From Pseudomonas sp. ISL-84 (GTDB taxonomy: Bacteria > Bacillota > Bacilli > Bacillales > Cytobacillaceae), in contig JAGGRA010000032.1 in the NCBI GenBank assembly GCA_018613035.1, positions 1-64,000 on the forward strand: a DNA stretch of 64,000 nucleotides, given 5' to 3'. Numbering within the stretch: position 1 is the stretch's first letter; each line of letters starts with the position of its first letter. Made by a program: the position numbers and the translations under genes. The notes under the pieces were generated by a model. That model saw only the letters and a program-made list of their open reading frames with translations, did no database searches and was not told where the DNA came from. Shown in pieces: positions 45,987-55,005 of this stretch.

Positions 45987-46208
45987 TTGATTAAAGTATC
46001 TCGCCTGAACGGCAAAGGATTTATTTTAAATGCGTTGTACATAGAAATAGTAGAGTCTTTTCCAGATACGACAATTACGCTCGCAAACGGCAAGAAGTAT
46101 GTTGTAAAGGAATCAGAAGATACGGTTTTGCAATTGATTATAAAATTCTATCAATCTGTCAATCTTCTGGGGCAACAGCTGGTGGAGGGAAATGAAAATG
46201 AAGAATAA
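45987..46208 (+). CDS. swrD: Swarming motility protein SwrD (FlbD family)
   Basis: 73 residues of the FlbD family, starting [20 protein letters not shown] with the conserved [18 protein letters not shown]. In B. subtilis SwrD raises flagellar power by supporting the stators. TTG 45987 (MIKVSRLNG) is the only sensible start; upstream in-frame there is a stop at 45960. It overlaps fliL by 11 bases. No directly adjacent ribosome site is seen, see the hairpin feature just upstream. Confidence 0.92.
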   Translation: MIKVSRLNGKGFILNALYIEIVESFPDTTITLANGKKYVVKESEDTVLQLIIKFYQSVNLLGQQLVEGNENEE

Positions 46209-46626
46209 TAAGCTATTAATGATTATGTTAATTATGCTTGTTGCGATCACCCTGGTAGGAGCTATTGCCCTTGTGGTAGTGATGAAATTTACGGGGGATG
46301 AGGGAACTAAAGAGCCGACTATTGATGAAGTGCTTGAGGCTTCGGTGGATATTCCCCAGGTTACAGCGAACCTGGCAAGTGACGATTATATCAGGATCTC
46401 TTTCAAAATCCAGACTGAGAGCAAAAAAGCCAAAACGGAACTTGAAAAAAGAGATTTTCAGGTGAAAAATCTAATCATTCAGGAATTATCTGAAATGAAA
46501 GCTGAGGATATTCAGGGGAAACAAGGCCAAATCAAGCTGCAGGAAGATTTGAAAAACAAGATAAACGGCTTAATGCAAGAAGGAAAGATCGTTAAGGTGT
46601 ACATTACCGAGTCTCTCCTCCAGTGA
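46198..46626 (+). CDS. fliL: Flagellar basal body-associated protein FliL
   Basis: 142 residues with one N-terminal membrane segment (about 5-28) and a periplasm-side FliL domain ([20 protein letters not shown], then [20 protein letters not shown]). It surrounds or supports the stator. ATG 46198 is preferred with GGAGGG 8 bases upstream; ATG 46192 is closer to that site than usual. Both lie in the end of swrD. Confidence 0.93.
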   Translation: MKNNKLLMIMLIMLVAITLVGAIALVVVMKFTGDEGTKEPTIDEVLEASVDIPQVTANLASDDYIRISFKIQTESKKAKTELEKRDFQVKNLIIQELSEMKAEDIQGKQGQIKLQEDLKNKINGLMQEGKIVKVYITESLLQ

Positions 46627-46666
46627 TACCCAAATAAGAAACTGCAATTGACGGAGGTGAGGATTC

Positions 46667-47668
46667 ATGTCGGGTGAGGTTTTATCACAAAGTGAAATCG
46701 ATGCTCTTTTATCAGCACTATCAACAGGTGAAATGGATGCGGATGAGCTGAAAAAAGAGCAGTCAGAGAAAAAAGTAAAAGTATATGATTTTAAGAGAGC
46801 GTTAAGGTTTTCAAAGGATCAGATACGGAGTCTAACGAGAATACATGAGAATTTTGCCCGTCTCTTAACAACCTTTTTTTCAGCGCAGTTAAGAACCTAT
46901 GTGCAAATTTCTGTCGCTTCTGCTGATCAGATACCATATGAGGAATTTATCCGGTCCATCCCCAAAATGACAATTCTGAATGTGTTTGAAGTTCCGCCTC
47001 TGAATGGAAGAATCCTTATGGAAATAAATCCGAACGTAGCCTATGCCATGATGGACAGGCTAATGGGCGGCAAAGGCTCAAGCATTAACAAAGTGGATAA
47101 TTTAACAGAGATTGAAACAAAAATTATGTCGGCCACATTTGAAAGGGCTTTTGAAAATCTTAGGGAGGCTTGGAGCACAATAGCAGATATCGATCCGCTA
47201 TTGGCTGACTTTGAAGTGAATCCGCAATTCCTGCAAATGGTATCGCCAAATGAAACAGTTGTGGTTATTTCGTTAAATACAACCATTGGGGAAACAAGCG
47301 GAATGATCAATATCTGTATTCCTCATGTTGTGCTCGAGCCCATTATTCCTAAGCTGTCCGTCCATTACTGGATGCAGACCGACAAAAAGGAAAGAGAGCC
47401 TGAAGTAATCGCCAAGATTGAACGGAACATACACAAAGCAGAAGTTCCTGTCATTTGTGAACTTGGAAGCTCAGATATAGCCATCCAGGACTTTTTATCC
47501 CTTGGTGTAGGTGACGTGATTGAATTAACTCAGGTGATAGACCAGCCTCTGATTATAAAAATTGGCGATATTCCGAAATTTTTGGGACAGCCTGGTAAAA
47601 TGAACAAAAAATTAGCGATACAAATTTTGGATACCGTGAAAGGGGGAGATGGGGATAATGAGCGATGA
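46667..47668 (+). CDS. fliM: Flagellar motor switch protein FliM
   Basis: 333 residues. N-terminal CheY-binding peptide LSQSEIDALLSAL, the CheC-like middle domain (NGRILMEINPNVAYAMMDRL, MGGKGS) and the C-terminal SpoA domain (SLGVGDVIELTQVIDQPL). It binds phosphorylated CheY and sits in the C-ring. The gene end overlaps fliY. Confidence 0.97.
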   Translation: MSGEVLSQSEIDALLSALSTGEMDADELKKEQSEKKVKVYDFKRALRFSKDQIRSLTRIHENFARLLTTFFSAQLRTYVQISVASADQIPYEEFIRSIPKMTILNVFEVPPLNGRILMEINPNVAYAMMDRLMGGKGSSINKVDNLTEIETKIMSATFERAFENLREAWSTIADIDPLLADFEVNPQFLQMVSPNETVVVISLNTTIGETSGMINICIPHVVLEPIIPKLSVHYWMQTDKKEREPEVIAKIERNIHKAEVPVICELGSSDIAIQDFLSLGVGDVIELTQVIDQPLIIKIGDIPKFLGQPGKMNKKLAIQILDTVKGGDGDNER

Positions 47669-48959
47669 TATGCTTTCACAAGATGAAATTGATGCTCTCT
47701 TAAGGGGAGCCGATGATAATGAGGATGATTTAACAGGTTTTAAGGAGGAATTTTTTCAGACTGAAGATTACTTGTCCCATATGGAGCAGGATGCATTAGG
47801 AGAAATCGGCAACATCTCCTTTGGAAGTTCTGCTACGGCATTATCTACCTTACTAAATCAGAAAGTAGAAATTACAACACCAGCCGTTTCAATTGTCCTG
47901 CGCGGAAAATTATCCGAAGAGTTTCCGCATCCATATGTGGCGATCCAGGTGAATTATACGGAAGGATTCTACGGAAGCAATTTATTAGTGATTAAACAAT
48001 CGGATGCGGCAATTATTGCAGATCTGATGCTTGGCGGAGATGGAACCAACCCGCCGGAGCTCATGGGAGAAATCCAATTAAGTGCGGTCCAGGAGGCCAT
48101 GAATCAAATGATGGGGTCAGCAGCGACTTCGATGTCTACAATTTTCGGCAAAAAAGTAGATATCTCACCGCCTGCAATTGATATCCTTGACGTGCCTCAA
48201 GGAGAAGGCACAGAAAGATTGCCGTCTGAAGACATGCTTGTCAGGATCTCATTCCGGCTTAAAATCGGAAGTTTAATAGACTCGAATATCATGCAGCTTC
48301 TTCCACTCGATTTTGGAAAAAGTCTTGTAAACGAATTATTAAATCCGGTCCAGGCTCCAGAAAGTGAAGCATCAAGCACTTTGGCTGAAGAAGGGTTAAT
48401 GCCCAAAACACAACCGGAAATACCCCAGCACCATCAAGGTTTTGAAAACCAGCCGGAGACACACGGAGGAAGCTATGGACTGACCTTTGCCCAAGCAGGA
48501 AATGCAGCAGGTCAGGCAACATACTCACAGCATGCTATGAATCAGGCCCCATATCCACAGCATCAGGCATCTGTGCCACAGGAAGCGCAGCATTCGAGCC
48601 CGCAGCACTTAGGAGGGGCATATCAGGTTGGTGAACAGCCGAATGTTCAGCCAGCGGTTTTCTCGAGTTTCGAACCATACCAGATGCAGGAAACTGGAAC
48701 AAAAAATTTGGATATGCTTTTGGATATCCCGCTTCAGGTAACGGTTGAGCTTGGAAGAACAAAACGCTCGGTAAAGGAAATTCTTGAACTGGCTTCTGGA
48801 TCAATTATTGAGCTGGACAAGCTTGCTGGTGAACCGGTAGACATACTGGTGAACAACCGGTTAATTGCCCAGGGCGAGGTAGTGGTCATTGATGAAAACT
48901 TCGGTGTCCGCGTTACAGATATTATCAGCCAGAGCGATCGTATTAAAAAACTCAGATAA
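47658..48959 (+). CDS. fliY: Flagellar motor switch phosphatase FliY
   Basis: 433 residues, longer than the ~378 of B. subtilis. It has an N-terminal CheY-binding peptide MLSQDEIDALL, then a CheC-like phosphatase domain with two active segments (DALGEIGNISFGSSATALST; AVQEAMNQMMGSAATSMST). A long Gln/His/Pro-rich linker (about 235-345) follows, and a C-terminal SpoA/FliN domain (LDIPLQVTVELGRTKRSVKE). FliY dephosphorylates CheY at the switch. ATG 47658 has GGGGGAGATG before it, within fliM. Confidence 0.96.
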   Translation: MSDDMLSQDEIDALLRGADDNEDDLTGFKEEFFQTEDYLSHMEQDALGEIGNISFGSSATALSTLLNQKVEITTPAVSIVLRGKLSEEFPHPYVAIQVNYTEGFYGSNLLVIKQSDAAIIADLMLGGDGTNPPELMGEIQLSAVQEAMNQMMGSAATSMSTIFGKKVDISPPAIDILDVPQGEGTERLPSEDMLVRISFRLKIGSLIDSNIMQLLPLDFGKSLVNELLNPVQAPESEASSTLAEEGLMPKTQPEIPQHHQGFENQPETHGGSYGLTFAQAGNAAGQATYSQHAMNQAPYPQHQASVPQEAQHSSPQHLGGAYQVGEQPNVQPAVFSSFEPYQMQETGTKNLDMLLDIPLQVTVELGRTKRSVKEILELASGSIIELDKLAGEPVDILVNNRLIAQGEVVVIDENFGVRVTDIISQSDRIKKLR

Positions 48960-48981
48960 TTCATGGAGGTAGTAAAGAAAT

Positions 48982-49344
48982 ATGGCACACAAAATTTTAA
49001 TTGTAGATGACGCAGCTTTCATGCGTATGATGATCAAAGATATTTTATCAAAGAATGGATACGAGGTAGTAGGCGAAGCTGCTGATGGTGCCCAAGCTGT
49101 TGAAAAGTACAAAGAAACTCAGCCGGATTTGGTCACAATGGACATTACAATGCCGGAGATGGATGGAATAACTGCATTGAAAGAAATAAAAAAAATAAAT
49201 CCGAGTGCAAAAGTGATTATGTGTTCTGCAATGGGGCAGCAGGCAATGGTTATAGATGCAATCCAGGCTGGAGCAAAGGACTTTATCGTTAAACCATTCC
49301 AGGCAGATAGAGTACTGGAAGCGATCGGCAAGACATTGGGCTAG
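48982..49344 (+). CDS. cheY: Chemotaxis response regulator CheY
   Basis: 120 residues, a single receiver domain. Acidic pocket VDDAAFMR (Asp9, Asp10), phospho-acceptor Asp54 in TMDITMPEMDG, and Lys in VKPF near 104. CheY-P binds FliM and, in Bacillus, promotes smooth swimming. GGAGG lies about 10 bases before ATG. The last base of the stop is adjacent to the fliO leader. Confidence 0.97.
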   Translation: MAHKILIVDDAAFMRMMIKDILSKNGYEVVGEAADGAQAVEKYKETQPDLVTMDITMPEMDGITALKEIKKINPSAKVIMCSAMGQQAMVIDAIQAGAKDFIVKPFQADRVLEAIGKTLG

Positions 49345-49373
49345 TGACTATTATTTTTAGAGGGTGCAAAATT

Positions 49374-50036
49374 GTGTTGAATGTAAGAAAAATGCTTGCT
49401 CTGCTGCTCCTTATATCAATTGTTCTGCTGGGCATACAGCCGCTGGCCCACGCAGAACAATTAAATAATAGTGTAAAGGAATGCATGGAAAATCCCAAGG
49501 AATGCGGAAAAGAAGGAATATCATCAAAAGAAGGCATGCCGGCACAGCAGGAAAGGGGAACTGTCGGCCTGACATTTTGGGACTTCTTTAAGATGATACT
49601 GGCAACAATTTTCACTGTGGGCCTTCTATATATCCTCCTAAGATTCATTAATAAGAAAAGCAAGGTATACAATCGTTCGCAGATTGTTGAAAATTTGGGC
49701 GGTACTGCTTTGGGTTCCAACAGATCTGTCCAGTTAATAAAGGTAGGCAACCGGATTCTTGTAGTGGGGGTAGGCGAGAATATACAGCTGTTAAAGGAAA
49801 TTGACGATTCGGAAGAATACAGTCAGATCATCACAGAGCACAATGACAAAATGGAACAGCTCATCCGCCCAAGCGATATTGTGACAAAGGTGATGAAAAG
49901 AACAAGACAAACAAGTGACAGTGATCAAAACAACCCTAAATTCAGTGCGCTGCTCGGGCAGCAGCTTGATGAAATCAAAAAGGGCAGAAGAAAGCTGTTT
50001 GATGAGATAGAGAAGAAAGGGCCAGACGAACGATGA
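49374..50036 (+). CDS. fliO: Flagellar biosynthesis protein FliO (FliZ)
   Basis: About 220 residues. A signal peptide with AHA-EQ cleavage (about residues 1-28) and an acidic stretch precede a single membrane segment near 65-85 and a cytoplasmic basic tail, matching the Bacillus FliZ/FliO form. It helps assemble the FliP ring of the export gate. GTG 49374 is chosen with AGAGGGTG 7 bases upstream; TTG 49377 is possible. The end overlaps fliP by four bases. Confidence 0.88.
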   Translation: MLNVRKMLALLLLISIVLLGIQPLAHAEQLNNSVKECMENPKECGKEGISSKEGMPAQQERGTVGLTFWDFFKMILATIFTVGLLYILLRFINKKSKVYNRSQIVENLGGTALGSNRSVQLIKVGNRILVVGVGENIQLLKEIDDSEEYSQIITEHNDKMEQLIRPSDIVTKVMKRTRQTSDSDQNNPKFSALLGQQLDEIKKGRRKLFDEIEKKGPDER

Positions 50037-50698
50037 ATGAATTTATGGAATTTTTCAATAGCAGTTCTCCAGAGGGTGTTTCAACCTCTGTAAAGCTGTT
50101 TTTATTGCTTACTGTCCTATCTCTTGCACCCAGTATTCTCATCTTAATGACCAGCTTTACAAGAATCGTAATTGTTCTTTCCTTTGTCAGAACGGCGCTT
50201 GCTACCCAGCAAATGCCACCGAACCAGGTTTTAATCGGATTGTCCATGTTCCTGACATTTTTTATCATGGCACCTACACTCCAGGAGGTAAATGAGCAGG
50301 CTCTAACACCATTATTTAATGAAGAAATTAATCTGGAAGAAGCGTATGAAAAAGCTTCCATGCCTTTTAAAGAGTTTATGAGCGGACATACGAGACAGAA
50401 GGATTTGGCTTTGTTTCTTGAATACTCCAAGGCAGAAGCTCCTACCTCCATTGAAGATATTCCCTTAACGGCCCTTGTGCCCGCTTTTGCCATTAGTGAG
50501 ATTAAAACTGCTTTTCAAATCGGATTTATGATATTTATTCCGTTTCTTGTCATTGATATGGTGGTTGCGAGCGTCCTCATGTCAATGGGAATGATGATGC
50601 TTCCGCCAGTCATGATCTCATTGCCGTTTAAAATTCTGTTATTTGTGCTGGTAGACGGCTGGTATCTTGTAGTTAAATCTCTTTTACAAAGCTTTTAA
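50033..50698 (+). CDS. fliP: Flagellar export gate protein FliP
   Basis: 221 residues with four membrane segments. LSLAPSILILMTSFTRIVIV is near the N-terminus, and PTHR-like HTRQKDLALF and VPAFAISEIKTAFQIGF plus MGMMMLPPVMISLPFKILLF at the end are FliP signatures. Forms the core pore with FliQ and FliR. ATG 50033 overlaps the fliO stop. Confidence 0.98.
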   Translation: MNEFMEFFNSSSPEGVSTSVKLFLLLTVLSLAPSILILMTSFTRIVIVLSFVRTALATQQMPPNQVLIGLSMFLTFFIMAPTLQEVNEQALTPLFNEEINLEEAYEKASMPFKEFMSGHTRQKDLALFLEYSKAEAPTSIEDIPLTALVPAFAISEIKTAFQIGFMIFIPFLVIDMVVASVLMSMGMMMLPPVMISLPFKILLFVLVDGWYLVVKSLLQSF

Positions 50699-50715
50699 GC
50701 AGGTGAACTTTCAAA

Positions 50716-50985
50716 ATGACTCCAGAAACAGTAATATCCATTGCAGAAAGAGGGATTATCACCGTACTCTTAATTTGCGGCCCCTTGCTTATCCTGGCGC
50801 TTGTGGTCGGCTTGATCGTCAGTATTTTTCAGGCTACAACCCAAATACAGGAGCAGACATTGGCATTTATACCGAAGATCGTAGCAGTTCTTGTGGGTGT
50901 TGTTTTTTTTGGCCCCTGGATGCTTAGCCATATGCTTTCATACGCGAATGAAATTTTCTCCAATTTGACCAGGTTTGTAGGTTGA
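50716..50985 (+). CDS. fliQ: Flagellar export gate protein FliQ
   Basis: 89 residues, two membrane segments (about 15-40 and 52-77) with QATTQIQEQTLAFIPKI between them, the FliQ motif. It follows fliP after 17 bases and precedes fliR by 4 bases, the universal gate order. GCAGGTGA serves as ribosome site. Confidence 0.97.
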   Translation: MTPETVISIAERGIITVLLICGPLLILALVVGLIVSIFQATTQIQEQTLAFIPKIVAVLVGVVFFGPWMLSHMLSYANEIFSNLTRFVG

Positions 50986-50989
50986 TGGC

Positions 50990-51766
50990 ATGTTAGATTT
51001 TTTGCCAGCTTTCCCTGCTTTTTTACTTATTTTTGTGAGGGTGACATCTTTCTTTTTGATGATGCCCCTTTTTTCATACCGATCCATACCTGCTTCACAT
51101 AAAATAGGCCTTGGTTTCTTTCTGGCCTGGATTATGTTTTTGGGAATGGAAGTGCCATCACTTGAAATCAGCGGAACGTATTTTCTTTTGATTATAAAAG
51201 AAGCCTTGGTCGGGCTGATGATCGGTTTTATTGCTTATTTAATGCTTTCAGCCATCCAGATTGCTGGAGGATTCATTGATTTTCAGATGGGGTTTGCGAT
51301 TGCGAATGTGATTGACCCGCAAACAGGTGCTCAAAGTCCGCTGATGGGACAGTATTTATATACAATTGCGTTATTCTTTTTATTGACGGTAAATGGCCAC
51401 CACCTCATGCTGGATGGCGTATTTTACAGCTACAGTTTTATCCCGTTGGAGCTGCCCTGGATTCCCTTAGGAGACGAAAATATGGCTGAATATGTAATAA
51501 GGGCTTTAAATACCATGTTCATCATTGCTTTTCAAATGTCCATACCTGTTGTTGGAAGTCTTTTCCTTGTGGATGTTGCACTTGGGGTTGTAGCAAGAAC
51601 GGTACCGCAGTTAAATGTATTCGTCGTGGGGCTTCCTTTGAAAATTGGTGTCAGCTTCATTATCCTCATCGCTGTCATGAGTGTATTGCTCTTTGCAGTA
51701 TCTCAGCTCTTTGCAGCAATGCTGGATACGATGAGAGGACTAATGGATCTTATGGGAGGTTCATGA
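50990..51766 (+). CDS. fliR: Flagellar export gate protein FliR
   Basis: 258 residues, about six membrane segments. The motif AGGFIDFQMGFAIANVIDPQ, with TGAQSP following, is diagnostic. FliR completes the FliPQR pore and is followed immediately by flhB; in some bacteria the two are fused. Start ATG 50990 is four bases past fliQ. Confidence 0.97.
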   Translation: MLDFLPAFPAFLLIFVRVTSFFLMMPLFSYRSIPASHKIGLGFFLAWIMFLGMEVPSLEISGTYFLLIIKEALVGLMIGFIAYLMLSAIQIAGGFIDFQMGFAIANVIDPQTGAQSPLMGQYLYTIALFFLLTVNGHHLMLDGVFYSYSFIPLELPWIPLGDENMAEYVIRALNTMFIIAFQMSIPVVGSLFLVDVALGVVARTVPQLNVFVVGLPLKIGVSFIILIAVMSVLLFAVSQLFAAMLDTMRGLMDLMGGS

Positions 51767-51770
51767 TGAT

Positions 51771-52856
51771 ATGAAGTTATTGTTATCATTGGATCTGCAG
51801 TATTTTGCTGGAGAGAAAACAGAAAAAGCCACACCGAAAAAGAAGCAGGATTCCAGGAAAAAAGGGCAGGTTGCCAAAAGCCAGGATGTCAATACAGCAT
51901 TTGTATTATTGGCTGTATTTCTTTTTCTCCTGTTTGCAGGCTCGTATTTGAAGGATATTATTCTCTATATTTTTATCCATTCATTTAACGATTATATGAT
52001 GATGGAATTAACGGAAGCGAACATACAGGTTATTTTTCTTGATATTTTAAAAGAATTGGTGCTTTTCCTGGGGCCGATTATGCTGATTGCTATGGTTGCC
52101 GGTGTTGCAGCTAATTTCATGCAGGTCGGTGTCCTTTTTTCAACTGAAGCAATACAGCCAAAGCTTGAAAAGCTGGATCCGATCAAAGGCTTTAAACGTA
52201 TTTTTTCTATGAGGGCCATTGTAGAACTCCTGAAGTCCATATTGAAAATTGCTTTTGTAGGAATGGCAGCATTTACTGTTTTATGGCTAAGGATAGATGA
52301 AATTCTTATTCTCTCTCAAAAATCAGTGGGGGCGGCGATGGGTACGATTGCCAGCCTGACAGTCCAGATGGGATTAATAGCATCCGCTGCCCTTTTGTTT
52401 TTGTCGGTACTGGATTATCTCTATCAGAAATATGACTTTGAAAAAAACATCCGCATGTCCAAACAGGATGTGAAAGATGAGTACAAAAATATTGAGGGAG
52501 ATCCCCTTATAAAGTCTAAGATTAAACAAAGACAGCGGGAAATGGCGATGAGAAGAATGATGCAGGAGGTTCCAAAAGCGGATGTTGTCATCACCAACCC
52601 AACCCATTATGCCATTGCCCTAACTTATGATGAAAGAAAGAGCGACGCACCCATTGTGGTAGCAAAAGGGGTAGACTTTGTTGCACAAAAGATTAAATTA
52701 ATTGCAAAAGAACACGATGTGATCGCAGTTGAAAACAGGCCGCTTGCAAGATCGCTATACAGCCAGGCGGAGATAGGGGATGCAATCCCGGAAGAGTTTT
52801 TCAAAGCGGTCGCTGAGATTCTTGCTTATGTATACAGAACAAAAAACAAAATTTGA
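51771..52856 (+). CDS. flhB: Flagellar export switch protein FlhB
   Basis: 361 residues. Four membrane segments (about 40-62, 88-115, 155-175, 195-217) precede a cytoplasmic domain with the auto-cleavage site NPTH at 276-279. Cleavage there switches export from hook to filament substrates in response to FliK. The N-terminal EKTEKATPKKKQDSRKKGQV is conserved. The second, membrane-free FlhB-like protein of this window (22870-23166) matches the part after the NPTH. Confidence 0.98.
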   Translation: MKLLLSLDLQYFAGEKTEKATPKKKQDSRKKGQVAKSQDVNTAFVLLAVFLFLLFAGSYLKDIILYIFIHSFNDYMMMELTEANIQVIFLDILKELVLFLGPIMLIAMVAGVAANFMQVGVLFSTEAIQPKLEKLDPIKGFKRIFSMRAIVELLKSILKIAFVGMAAFTVLWLRIDEILILSQKSVGAAMGTIASLTVQMGLIASAALLFLSVLDYLYQKYDFEKNIRMSKQDVKDEYKNIEGDPLIKSKIKQRQREMAMRRMMQEVPKADVVITNPTHYAIALTYDERKSDAPIVVAKGVDFVAQKIKLIAKEHDVIAVENRPLARSLYSQAEIGDAIPEEFFKAVAEILAYVYRTKNKI

Positions 52857-52914
52857 TTCTAGTAAATAAACCAAATCCCATAGGCATCTTTAAGTGATAG
52901 CTTGTCTTTGGAAG

Positions 52915-52953
52915 CATGAAAAATGGCGGCCAAGACGCTTCTGCTTTTTCATG
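52915..52953 (+). other. Hairpin before flhA
   Basis: CATGAAAAA (52915-52923) and TTTTTCATG (52945-52953) are perfect inverted arms around a GC-rich loop, in the 112-base gap between flhB and flhA. The flhA ribosome site (AAGGAGAG) starts directly after the right arm. A competing pair GTCTTTGG/CCAAGAC lies inside. No U-tract follows, so a role in translation or mRNA stability is more likely than termination. Confidence 0.5.
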
Positions 52954-52968
52954 TAAGGAGAGAAATTT

Positions 52969-55005
52969 ATGCCACTAAGAGATTTATCCGTTTTGATGAG
53001 TGTAATTTTAATTGTAGCAATGCTTATTATTCCATTTCCACCTTGGCTTTTAAGTGTACTGATTATCATTAATATTGCACTTGCGCTCATGGTTCTGTTA
53101 ACAGCAATGAACATGAAAGAAGCGCTTGAGTTTTCAATTTTTCCTTCCTTAATATTGTTAATGACTTTATTCCGGCTGGGCTTGAATGTATCAACAACCC
53201 GTTCGATTCTTTCTGAAGGGGAAGCAGGGAAAGTCGTTGAGACATTTGGTTCTTTTGTTACGGGGGGAAATGTTATTGTCGGGCTGGTTGTATTTTTAAT
53301 ACTCGTCATCATTCAGTTTGTTGTTATTACAAAGGGATCTGAGAGGGTTTCTGAAGTTGCAGCACGTTTTACACTTGATGCTATGCCAGGAAAACAAATG
53401 AGTATTGACGCCGACTTAAATGCAGGGATGATTTCAGAGCACGAAGCTCGTGAACGGCGAGAAAAAATTAGCCGGGAATCCGATTTTTACGGTTCCATGG
53501 ATGGTGCGAGCAAGTTTGTAAAAGGGGATGCCATCGCGGGTATCATCATTACCCTCATTAACCTAATGTTTGGAATTATCATTGGGATGATGCAGCAGGG
53601 GCTTCCGATTGCAGAGGCAGCTGTAAAATATTCGATGCTAACGGTGGGGGACGGAATTGTCAGCCAGATACCGGCACTTCTGATTTCTACCGCAACAGGA
53701 ATTGTTGTTACGAGGGCAGCATCTGATGGAAACATTGGCAAAGATATTACTTCACAGTTGTTTGCGTATCCTAAAATGCTATATGTAACTGGCGGAACCA
53801 TTATTCTTTTAGGATTACTCACCCCAATTGGCATTGTTCTAACATTGCCAATCGGCGGCTTATTAATTTTTGGAGGTTATATGATAGCCCGAACTCCTGA
53901 GCCGGACAAAGAACAATTGCTGGAAATGGAGGAAGAACTAGAGACCGATGAAATGAAAAGCCCTGAAAGTGTGGTTAATCTGCTGAATGTGGATCCGATT
54001 GAATTTGAATTCGGCTATGGACTTATCCCGCTTGCTGATGCTAATCAGGGCGGGGATCTCCTTGACAGGATTGTCATGATCCGCAGGCAGCTGGCTATCG
54101 AACTCGGGTTAGTTATTCCAGTTGTAAGAATTCGTGATAATATTCAGCTCCAGCCGAATGAATATAGGCTGAAAATTAAAGGAAATGAAATGGCACGGGG
54201 GGAGCTTTTGCTTGATCATTACCTGGCGATGAGCCCCGGTATTGAGGATGACAGCATTGAAGGGATAGATACGATAGAACCATCTTTTGGTTTACCGGCT
54301 AAATGGATAACCGAAGAAATGAAGGAACAGGCAGAGATCTTTGGCTATACGGTTGTAGATCCACCTTCTGTAGTTTCGACACATATTACAGAAGTGATCA
54401 AGAGCAATGCCCATGAGCTGTTAGGGAGACAGGAGACAAAGCAGCTGATTGATCATGTGAAGGAAGGTTATCCGATCCTTGTCGAAGAGATTACGCCAAA
54501 TCCGTTATCAGTGGGTGAAGTTCAGAAGGTATTGGCTAAACTTTTAAGAGAAAACATTTCAATACGGAATCTTCCTGTGATTTTTGAGACGCTTGCTGAT
54601 TTTGCTAAAACGACGAGCGATACAGATTTGCTCACAGAATATGCCCGTCAGTCCTTGGCACGGCAAATCACAAACCAGTTTTCACAGCAGGGTGACTCGA
54701 TAAAAGTGGTGACCCTTTCCGGCAAGGTTGAAAAATTAGTTGCAGATGGCATCCAGCAGACCGAGCATGGGAATTATTTATCTCTTGACCCAGCAGCCTC
54801 CCAGAACATACTGGAGTCCATTGCCTCACAGGTGGAGCAGCTTTCGCTAATGGAGCAGACACCGATCGTGCTATGTTCACCGGCTGTAAGAATGTATGTA
54901 AGGCAATTAACGGAAAGGTATTTTCCGCAAATACCGATTCTTTCCTATAACGAGCTTGAAGCAAATGCGGAGGTTCAAAGTGTTGGGGTGGTGAATGTTG
55001 AATGA
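52969..55005 (+). CDS. flhA: Flagellar export protein FlhA
   Basis: 678 residues. About eight membrane segments fill residues 10-310, with the conserved FHIPEP-family loop RFTLDAMPGKQMSIDADLNA and DFYGSMDGASKFVKGDA. The rest is the cytoplasmic substrate-docking ring. FlhA uses proton flow for export and docks chaperone-bound subunits. ATG 52969 has AAGGAGAG 8 bases upstream. The end overlaps flhF by four bases. Confidence 0.98.
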   Translation: MPLRDLSVLMSVILIVAMLIIPFPPWLLSVLIIINIALALMVLLTAMNMKEALEFSIFPSLILLMTLFRLGLNVSTTRSILSEGEAGKVVETFGSFVTGGNVIVGLVVFLILVIIQFVVITKGSERVSEVAARFTLDAMPGKQMSIDADLNAGMISEHEARERREKISRESDFYGSMDGASKFVKGDAIAGIIITLINLMFGIIIGMMQQGLPIAEAAVKYSMLTVGDGIVSQIPALLISTATGIVVTRAASDGNIGKDITSQLFAYPKMLYVTGGTIILLGLLTPIGIVLTLPIGGLLIFGGYMIARTPEPDKEQLLEMEEELETDEMKSPESVVNLLNVDPIEFEFGYGLIPLADANQGGDLLDRIVMIRRQLAIELGLVIPVVRIRDNIQLQPNEYRLKIKGNEMARGELLLDHYLAMSPGIEDDSIEGIDTIEPSFGLPAKWITEEMKEQAEIFGYTVVDPPSVVSTHITEVIKSNAHELLGRQETKQLIDHVKEGYPILVEEITPNPLSVGEVQKVLAKLLRENISIRNLPVIFETLADFAKTTSDTDLLTEYARQSLARQITNQFSQQGDSIKVVTLSGKVEKLVADGIQQTEHGNYLSLDPAASQNILESIASQVEQLSLMEQTPIVLCSPAVRMYVRQLTERYFPQIPILSYNELEANAEVQSVGVVNVE

